DNA of 64,000 nucleotides from Ciona intestinalis. Lineage: Eukaryota; Chordata; Ascidiacea; Phlebobranchia; Cionidae. Shown in pieces: positions 11,069-19,900 of this stretch. The notes below the pieces were generated by a model, which saw only the letters and a list, made by a program, of their open reading frames with translations, had not been told where the DNA came from and searched no databases. The first letter of the stretch is position 1; each line of letters opens with the position of its first letter. A program made the position numbers and the translations under genes. The stretch lies in contig NC_020166.2 of assembly GCF_000224145.3 (NCBI RefSeq), positions 2,721,561 to 2,785,560 of the forward strand, in the 5' to 3' direction.

Positions 11069-11417
11069 CCTAGGAATACACCGAAACTGCTCAGAAAATA
11101 AGAGGCCTATTGACGCGAATAATGCCCATTATAATACATTGTTACGTCACGGTTTTATGAATGGATTTTGCTGTCTTGCTGTACTTTTTGCATCAAATAA
11201 CAGTTTATTTACCATTCCCGGTTAAATTACCTTATTTTTCGGGTTATTTTATCAACATCTTATATTTTTTATAAATGTTTAAGCATGACTGAACAGATAG
11301 GAGTTACTTTTAACCACGTGCGGCATACAAGTAAGTTTTACCGACAGTTTAGTTTGGCTCAGTCGCTGAGTGAAAATAGTATTTGGCTTAAAACAGAAGT
11401 TTTTTAAGACAGCCTAG

Positions 11418-11470
11418 NNNNNNNNNNNNNNNNNNNNNNNNNNNNNNNNNNNNNNNNNNNNNNNNNNATN
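11418..11470. other. Assembly gap (50 N plus one N)
   Basis: Inside the third inverted-repeat element. Confidence 0.99.
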
Positions 11471-13188
11471 GGATAACAAAAGCATTAGCCTTTTGTCTCA
11501 AGGTGCTTATGCCTTGATCTGTCCTGCTGCTCATAACTCATTTTCTACTAGAGTTTTTTTTTGTTAAAGCAGGACAGAGGCTCTTCCTCGTAGGTCAAAA
11601 AATGGGTCATACAGCACATCATAAATTAAGACTGTATAATACAAACAAACTCACGATAGCCTCCCTTCGTACTTAAGTGTTGTGTCTAACTTTAGACCTT
11701 TGTCGCTGTTTAAATTTGACTAGTCTTTCTTCCTGAAAATCTTCTTGCCACTTCTTCATGATCATAACATGCACAGATGGTACCCTTATCCAAATATTTT
11801 TATCCAACTACGGAACACCTATTGACCATGCTTAAATAGCTTGCTTAATAATTCTGGGGGCTTAGAATTTAATCTAAATAAAATTATAAAAGTGTGCTGC
11901 ATTATAAAACTTGCCAAATGCCTGTCTACTACATTAAATATAATCAAAACGTAGGTTTTCTGTGTTGGTAAACTGAATCTGATTGCTCGTCTCTCTTTAT
12001 GCTTAATAAACTGATATTTATATACTAATAAACCTTTTGCGCTGCTTTATATGTCTCGTATGATTTTAACTAAACAAGGAAATATCCCTGCGACACGTTC
12101 TGTGATAAACTGTCAGTTAAAACAACCTAGAACTGGTATTGAACCTACCAACAACTGCAAACTGCATTCAAAATGAAGGAAATCCATTCATAAAATCGTG
12201 ACGTAACAATGTATTATAATGGGCATTATTCGCGTCAATAGGCCTCTTATTTTCTGAGCAGTTTCGGTGTATTCCTAGGCCGTGTATTGAGTAGGCCATG
12301 GTACTAGCAGATAAGGTGTTCGCGTTTTCCGATTTCATAAAGACCCGGAACGCAGAAAAGGTAGCTTACTAATTCAAGCAGAGGACCAAAAATAGTAACT
12401 CAGTAATGTTTTCCTCAATGTCACTTCGATATTAGGCAAATTTTACAAAGATACCTTAAGTTTCGTTGCCGGGTATACGCGTTGAGTTTGTGAGCCAAAA
12501 AGTAAAATCACGGCTATTTACATGCAAAACTGCAGGTAGATACACCAGTTTATTGTAATGTTATGCGTTTTTGTTTGTATTTTTATGTTTAAAACACGTT
12601 CTTTTATGTTTTTGGTTAGTAAACTTGATATTTTCTGTTTTTTTACTCTTGAATCGATTGAGTGTTCAATAAAAGTTGATTATTTTTGTGAGGTTTATTA
12701 TTGTGATAAGATATAACATTAGTAGAAAGCCATTTTTACCCGCAGAAATGCCGTGGGCTCCGTAATGGTGGCGACTATGACGTCATAGACGCGAGACAAT
12801 GGATAACAAGACTCGTTGTTTTACAATCCGTTTCCTAACTTGGTCTATACTAACTTTGGGCGCGACTGTAGAACAATGTTACCGCGCCAGCAACACATAT
12901 CTCAATACACCTGAATGGTAGCGGAGCCATAGAAATACACAGTAGTCCAACCCATTGTTACGTAAAAAAAATTGAACGGCAATTTGGGTCCAAAATAACA
13001 CAGTGTATAGGGGAAATGTAAGTTTTTTGGTAAATTACAGAAAAACTTAAGCCTAAAAACAAATTTAAAGGTTTAAAAATGTTAAAACCATGTGTTATTT
13101 GTTTTTTTTTTGTATCAAAAAAGTCCAAAAATGGAATAAGAAGCGGTGACCGCATTTATTGTCGCGCCTCATTGGCAGACCAACGAAA

Positions 13189-13440
13189 ACACGCGCGGAC
13201 TGTAACAGTTCGCATTAACTTTTTGTACGCAGTCAATAGTTCCCACACTTCTCTTTCACAAATTTATAGAATGATTCGAATATAATGTCCAGTGGGGACA
13301 TTTGAGACATTTTTGTCCTAGTGCGACAGTAGAAACGTTTTTGTCTCGGTAATCGTAAGTCGAAGCTTTTCTACGTATTCTTAATATCCTTAGCTGCACT
13401 TGACTGCCTAGCGCTGACCGGCGCTGACTTAAGCTGGATT
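13189..13440. repeat. Direct repeat, copy 2 of ~250 bp
   Basis: Partner of 8065-8312, same orientation. Followed by unmatched sequence starting tggatttacaccagacgc. Confidence 0.75.
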
Positions 13441-13576
13441 TACACCAGACGCTGTTGACAGCAATGGTGCGGATTTTAATCTCGTGGAAAGCGGTAGGGG
13501 CATTCGCACCAGTTGGCGTCATGCCGTGACGGCGTGTTTTCTCGGTTGAAGCGGAAGACGGAAAAGTTAAATTTGA

Positions 13577-13750
13577 GATGATACGTCCCTTCATTGTAAT
13601 TTCTCGTTCCATTTGGCAGTAAACAGGAAAGTGCAAAGAATTAAAAAACGCACCCTTACGACTGCCATAGACCGCTGGTAATTGTTTAAAACACGATTAG
13701 GATATTTGCATATTATGCGCTGAAGGTGTCCCATCTTCCCGCCCCACCAT
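13577..13750 (+). mobile_element. MITE copy (left end lost), intergenic
   Basis: Begins with cgtcccttcattgtaattt, so the left inverted end is missing. The right end is tcccgccccaccata. Confidence 0.75.
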
Positions 13751-13965
13751 ATCTTTGTTTGTTTATGACGCTATATTGGTGTATATGCTATTAGAGGACT
13801 GAGGATGTCATTTTAAATTGTAAACAATCCGTATACTGCGCTGGAGGGCCGACGATGTCATTGTAACTTATAAACAGTTCGTATACTGTTTGAGGATCGA
13901 AGATTTAGCTTAAAACTATTGACAAAAATGTTATACATGATTTCAACATTTGCATTTAATTTGTT

Positions 13966-13971
13966 TTTATT
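13966..13971 (-). terminator. Poly(A) signal AATAAA for the peptide gene at 14042-14760
   Basis: AATAAA on the minus strand, about 70 bases past the stop codon. Confidence 0.6.
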
Positions 13972-14041
13972 GCTCAAAAGCGAGAAAGATTAGTTTCAGC
14001 AAACACATTTCTTTGAGTCACCGAAGCTACAATTCTTTCAT

Positions 14042-14760
14042 CTACATTTCCGGCATATCTTCTTTAGCCAGCATGTCGCTTATTGCTTCGGTCTCAGCTA
14101 TTTAATAATTATAAATATATATATATGTGTTAAAATATACTAATTCTTAAATTTGATTATGACAAAAACTAATTAAATTTCAGTTTGCCTTTAAAATAGA
14201 AGGAATCGCATTGAGTTGTAACGACGGTTAAAATCTTTGTATATATATTTATCTATATATATTTTCCATATACAGTAGTGTGCTGGGAGGAGATGAGACA
14301 CATTTTCATTCTATTTTCTCGTTCTATTTAACTGTAAACAAAGATTAATCACAGAATTCTAAAACCGTATCCTCACGACTCGCCTTGGCCATTGGTAAAA
14401 TTTTAAAACAGAAGATTTAGGGTTGATGTGCTAAAGGTGTCCCGTCTTCCCCCACAATACCATAACCTTGTTATATTTAAAATGGGAATTTATTTAAATT
14501 GATTCTGTTACCTGGTTCATCTTCTTCGTTCATGTCCTTGGCACTAAAAGTTTATGTTTTATAAGATTTCTGTTTTGAATGGTCTAGGTTGCTCTATTAG
14601 TCGCACACAAATCATAAGTACATGTTTACCTTTGTTGGTCATAACGACGACGACGCCAGTAAAAGAGACTACTACGACGGCGGCTGAGCCACCAACTTTC
14701 TCCCTGCTCAGCGAAGCAGATGAGCGCGATGAGAAGAACGATGAGAAGTTTTCGATCCAT
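14042..14760 (-). CDS. Small secreted Trp/Arg-rich peptide precursor, 3 exons, 72 aa
   Basis: Unrecognised gene. Exons 14760-14630, 14543-14512 and 14097-14042; phases 2 and 1; stop TAG. Residues 1-22 (MDRKLLIVLLIALICFAEQGES) are a hydrophobic signal peptide. Residues 23-39 (WWLSRRRSSLFYWRRRR) are strongly cationic and Trp-rich. The last ~30 residues are acidic (MNEEDEPAETEAISD...). Signal peptide, cationic core and anionic tail match the layout of tunicate antimicrobial-peptide precursors (styelins, clavanins), which supports a host-defence role only by analogy. The two genes at 24170 and 25250 share the exon layout and phases. A TATA-like box lies about 45-55 bp upstream and a poly(A) signal ~70 bp downstream. 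Intron 2 carries a MITE. Expression is unproven. Confidence 0.72.
14273..14462 (+). mobile_element. MITE copy (diverged), intron 2 of the 14042-14760 peptide gene
   Basis: Left end cagtagtgtgctgggaggag, right end cttcccccacaataccata. The core is shortened. Confidence 0.8.
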
Positions 14761-14804
14761 CTTCCAGTTGTTGATTAACTTGTGAAGAACCAGCAAACGA
14801 ACCT

Positions 14805-14815
14805 CTATTTATAAG
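14805..14815 (-). promoter_or_regulatory. TATA box of the 14042-14760 peptide gene
   Basis: cttataaatag on the minus strand, 45-55 bp before the ATG. This implies a very short 5' untranslated region. Confidence 0.6.
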
Positions 14816-14934
14816 TCACTGATTCCATTTTCTATAATTAGCTACCAAAGAGGGAAGTAATCATATAGGCAACAAAAAAATCATATAGGGGACTGTTTAA
14901 ACTTCCGTGTGTGGTTTTTTCAATTATATACAAT

Positions 14935-15710
14935 AATTGAATCTTAATCGGAATAGGTGAACACATGCCTTTCTCACTGAAAAAGGTCAATTTTGTCTCA
15001 AAGCAATTTTATTCAGGCATAAAGTCATCATGAAACAGTAGTGCTATAGAACTTCCCGTCTCTTTGAAACGGATATCCACATTTCAAAATGACATTCATC
15101 CAAAATGGGGTAGAACTAGTCAATCCGTATGAGGAACGCTATCAACATAAAAGCAAGACGAACTATTTATCAGAAATATTTCGATAACCCGTTAAGGCGT
15201 CCTGGGTAAAGAAGCCCACAATTTCTTGCAACAGCTCATTAACGGCAAACCGTTACGGGAAGTTTTCATTGATTGACATGTGCACCAAGAATTTTGCCGG
15301 GAAGTATTATTCTAACTTGACTGACATGTGTACCTAGAACTAAGCTCATTAAGCGTCCCATAAAGATTATTAAAAGCAGGAAGTTATCTTGAGTGAATTA
15401 TTTCAAAATATTTGACAACTACATTGAGACAAGCTATCGATAGTTTACCAATTGCTTTTATACCTATTTCACATCCATTCAATAATATGTTTTATTGTCC
15501 AAACACAGCAATATTCCGTGTTTTTATACCATTAATTGCTACCAAGAACAGATGAATACATGTCTTTTATACTGAAGAATGTCAACTGTTGCTGAAATAA
15601 ACTTTTCCTCGTACATCAATCTTTTACCAGTGGTGCTAGAATTTCTCGTATTTTTGATACGAACATCCACATTTCGAAAGAACGTTCATCTAAAAGGAGT
15701 TACTTTAGGC
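14935..15710. repeat. Diverged tandem duplication, units ~14935-15120 and ~15535-15710
   Basis: The units share acacatg/atacatg starts, 'agtgctatagaactt' / 'gtgctagaattt', and 'atccacatttc.aaa.ga.attcatc'. Clearly related but well diverged. No coding frame is kept in both. Confidence 0.45.
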
Positions 15711-16098
15711 GGAATAAAAGTAACTTATTTTTCCTCGCACGGTGGAGCACTGACAACCACTATAACGCAGGGTATCTGTTTTATATATAAGGACTGTCGT
15801 TTTACCTATAGAACATAAGTATATCAGTTACTCATTTGTTTTTATATAGTTTCACTAATACTCACCGTTTACTTGTTACCATACTGCAAGCTTCGCAAAA
15901 AAAAACAGAATAGAAAATGTATTTATTCCAAGAATTTTGCTAAATTTCAAAAATTTTATTGATGCATTATTTTAATAGTTAATATATGTTTGAACTATAT
16001 ACAACACTAGTAAACGTTGCTGTTGTCTTTTGTACTTACCCTATTACTATTTGTTAAGATGTGCACATAAAATATGGTTCCTATTTTGAGTAGAATTA

Positions 16099-16293
16099 TA
16101 GTCTTCTGGGGGAAGATGGGACACCTTTAGCACTTAATATCCAAATATCCTGCCCGTGTTTTAAAAAATTGACAACGGTCTATGGGAGTCGTGAGAATAC
16201 GGTTTTATATATAAGTCTTAAAATGTTCTTTGTTTTCTACCAAATGGGACCAGAAAATAAAATAAAGTGTCCCATCTTCTCCCACCCTACTAT
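16099..16293 (-). mobile_element. MITE copy, upstream of the SLC16-like gene
   Basis: Left end truncated by a few bases (gggggaagatgggacacc), right end complete. Confidence 0.85.
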
Positions 16294-16295
16294 AT

Positions 16296-16357
16296 TTCTG
16301 GTCCCAAATGGGACCAGAAAATAAAATGAAGTGTACCATCTTCTTCCACCCTACTAT
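16296..16357 (-). repeat. Tandem partial MITE end
   Basis: About 60 bp repeating the last part of the copy to its left (gggaccagaaaataaaatga to ccaccctactatata), apparently a local tandem duplication of the MITE end. Confidence 0.75.
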
Positions 16358-16919
16358 ATATCCAGTGTCAGGCCAAGACAAGACACACGCGTTTTTATAA
16401 AAGGTTTAGTCTTAATGCAATGGTAACGGCAGTATAAGCATGTTGTTCCATTTCATTGTATTTCGACACTGAGTTGCATGCAAGCTATTAATCAGCCAAA
16501 GTGATCTAACAAGGAAACATAGAATGTCCTCACGTTTCCGAAGCCCAAGGATTCGCATCAATCAAGTAAGAGTAAAACAACGCGGGAATATATTCCAGTT
16601 GTGGGTAGCATATAACAATGAACATATGTATGCTGATAGTGTATATAAATTAAAACGTATAGAGTTCCGAATATAATATCGGTCACAATGTGTTGAAAGT
16701 GCAAGCGTTAGCAAACTGTTAAGTGTTAAAGAGTAAATAGTATACCGGTAAACTTAGGTCTAAAGAATATTCCTATAAGGCTAAGAAGCAGACAGTGTAC
16801 CGAGATAAATGACAAAGAGTATACCGACAAACAAATTTAAGACTTTCAATCGGCAAAAAAGTACAACTCTTTTTGACGACTAGCACTATAAGTATACCTT
16901 TATATGTTTCAGTGACACA

Positions 16920-19900
16920 ATGTTTTCTTTAAGTAAAATAACTCAACGCAAGATCCTATTAACTATACTTGGTTTTACAATCGGTATGTTGTTTTCGGGG
17001 CCTGGTTTACTGATGAGTATGTACTTCACTTATATCGAGGGCACATACGACGTGGACAAGCAGAAAGTGTTTATATCAGTCAGCATACCAGTTTCGACGT
17101 ATCATCTTACAGGTAATTCTACATTCTATAGTAGGATGGGGGAAGACGGGGCACCTATTCGTTCTATTTTCTTGTTCCATTTGGCAGTAAAAAAAAAACA
17201 TTCAAAGAATCATTAAACCGCTTTCTCATGACTCTCGTGAGCCGTTGTTAATTTGTTGAATAAACGATCGGAATATTTGGATATTAAGTGCTAAAGGTGT
17301 CCCATCTTCCCCCAATCTACATATATATTTAAGTCAACCTGCAAGAATACTTGGCATGGCACAATTTAATGGGTACAGGACTTATTAATTAGCTGTAAAT
17401 CTATTATGTTAAAACCATAGTTAATGTGATTAAACATAATGAGTTTGTATTCGGTTCTGTATAATGTCGTTGTCTTAATTAATTAACACCCTCACTGTTT
17501 TTATTTGTTCACGTGGAATTTTCATCGTCTGTTAGTTCAGTTTTAGTTGTGTTTCTTCTTACTATTTGTGTTTTTTTGTGTTTCCTTATCATTATTTGTG
17601 GACTTGTTATTTTGCGTTGCGTAACACTGTTATTTACGCACGACTTGTTTCCCGCGCTTGTTTTAACGTTTCCGCGTGCTCCTTGCCGTTGGTCTAATTG
17701 CTGCATCTCACGTGTCGGGTACTGCGCGATTTCCCCCCTTCCAGTTTTGGATGTATCGGGCAGTTCTGGTTGTACTGTGTCGGCTAAAGGTTATATTATT
17801 GAGAACGAACTGTTGTGAATCGTTAAGTGAGAGTATGGAATCGTTAAGTGATATTTGCAATGGGCTTTCGTTGTACAAAAGGTGTCGGTTAAGTGTATAT
17901 TTTAATGTAATTCGTTTTTATACTGTTTTTATTAAACTACGTGTTTTTATAGTCCTATTCAGTGTAGCTTATAGCAGACTATAGCAGCAAGGCCCGGCGA
18001 TTGCCCGTAAAAGCAGCGTCCCGGACCAAACTACCGTTATAAACCATATAACAGTTCTTTATAAATAAGGTTCTATGAGGCACGTCATGGGACATGGGGA
18101 TTGTCTCGTTTTTTTTATACAGGTTTATGTACACATTTGCCCCTCTGTCATTATACTGGGTATTTATATGCTGTCTGTTTTATACTTTCAATATATTCGC
18201 GGTTGCATCAAGAACAACACTAAGTTCAGTGTTACAAACACGCAGGTCCTCTTGGAAGCATTGTAACAGCAAGGCTTGGGTACAGGAGAGGCATGGTTCT
18301 AGGGGGTGTGCTACAATCGTGTGGGTTTGTTCTCTGTGCATTTGCTCCAACTCTTGTCTCGTTGGACATCGGGCTTTTTATAACAGGTAAGTTCTTGTAA
18401 TTTTACAAGGCAATGTACAGCCCTCTATATTGGTGACGAACAGTAGTTAGCACTCCTGTCTCGACCCCAGCAGACGGTACCGTTTCGAGACTCCACACTT
18501 CTACTATTGTGTGTCATTGGGCAGGACACTTTACGGCGGTTTTTATGACTGATATTAGTATGGTGGGTGAATATGGAATACATTTTCTTTTTTTTTCTTG
18601 TTCTATTTCGTAGTAAACAAAAGCCAAAAGTTTATAGAACCGTATTCTTACGACTCCCATAGACCGTCGTTAATTGTTTAAAACACGATCAGGATTTTTG
18701 CATATTAGGTGATGAAGGTGTCACGGCTCCCCTACCTTATACTGTTTATAGTGGGGTGGGGTAGGATGGGACACCTTTAGCACCTAATATGCAAACATCC
18801 TGATCGTGCTTTAAACAATTAACAACAACGGTCTATAGGAGTTGTGAGGATACGGTTTTATAATTCTTTGAATGCTCTTCGTTCACTACCAAAAAGGACG
18901 AGAAAATAGTAAGAAAAGGTTTCTCATCTTCCCCCACCGTACTATATATAAGTAGCAAATACTACAAACTAATAAAAAAAACTTGCAGGATTCGGTTGCA
19001 GCATAATCTACGTTGGGTTGATCTCAGTTGTGCTGGGTGAGGTCTTCCAGAAGAACCGATCACTCGTGTCAGCGATTATAACGAGTAGTGGTAGTTGGTA
19101 TGTGGCCGCATATGGGCCTTTGAATCAAGTAAGTATATGGACCATTGTGAATATATACATAGTAGGGTGGGGAAGATTGGACACCTTTTTATTTCATTTT
19201 CTCGTCCAATTTAGTAGTAAACAAAGAACATTCAAAGAACTATTAAACCAAATCCTCATCAGCTGTTCAGACAAACAGACGCCCACTAAGTTACACACGT
19301 GGTGACTCTTAAGCGGACACGAGGTGTATGAAACAAAACACCCGTGTTATAACAACGGTCGTTTCCCCTTCATGTGGGGATAAACAAGTTGCATTCATTC
19401 AATCATATATAGGCTTAACCTAATATCATATCCTAAGCTTCTCCCCATTTAACCACCACACATCGCACCAGATGCTCATTGATCACTATGGTTGGAAAGG
19501 ATCCCTTCTTATAACAGCGGGTGTTACACTAAACATCGTGCCTTTTTCAATGCTTTATATTTCAACTTACCGATCCATCATGTCAGGTGAGTTTCTTAGA
19601 TATTTTGGCATCGAGTTTTTGGGAATGTAGAAGCTTTAACTACACACAAATACGTGCAAGACCAAAATATTGTTTATTGACGAAACATAAGACTATATTC
19701 AAACTTTCTGAAGTAAACTGCAATGACGTAATAGGCTATGACGTCATGGTGACGCAGTCTCACGATAGGTACAGGGACAGATGTAACAAGAATTTGAGTG
19801 ACGTAAATTAGCGTGACGTCATGGTGACGTAACTGGTACATTGACCTATATCATTATTGTGTCAATACAAGCGCATAGTTCTTTTGTACTTTAAAGCGTT

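Larger units (their letters stand above)
10544..12300. mobile_element. Third inverted-repeat element, hosting an insertion
   Basis: Terminus catggcctactcaatacacg at 10544 is mirrored at 12300. The arms continue at 11069-11168 and 12181-12285 (ggcctattgacgcgaataat and complement). The left arm is interrupted by the 10574-11068 insertion. Without it the element would be ~1.25 kb. It abuts the right end of the 9194-10543 element exactly. No coding frame was recognised. Confidence 0.75.
9620..12860. mobile_element. Second inverted-repeat pair with the same termini
   Basis: Left arm 9620-9852 and right arm 12691-12860 are inverted copies (both carry gtctcgcgtctatgacgtca or its complement). The right arm lacks ~64 bp present in the left. 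They share about 32 terminal bases with the 9194/10543 pair but differ inside. The pairing is interleaved with the first element (left, left, right, right), not simply nested. Confidence 0.75.
15711..16912. other. Upstream region of the SLC16-like gene
   Basis: AT-rich, holds one and a half MITE copies and no convincing ORF. A pyrimidine-AG acceptor (tatatgtttcag) ends at 16912, 7 bp before the ATG. It could serve cis splicing of a 5' exon or spliced-leader trans-splicing. Confidence 0.45.
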
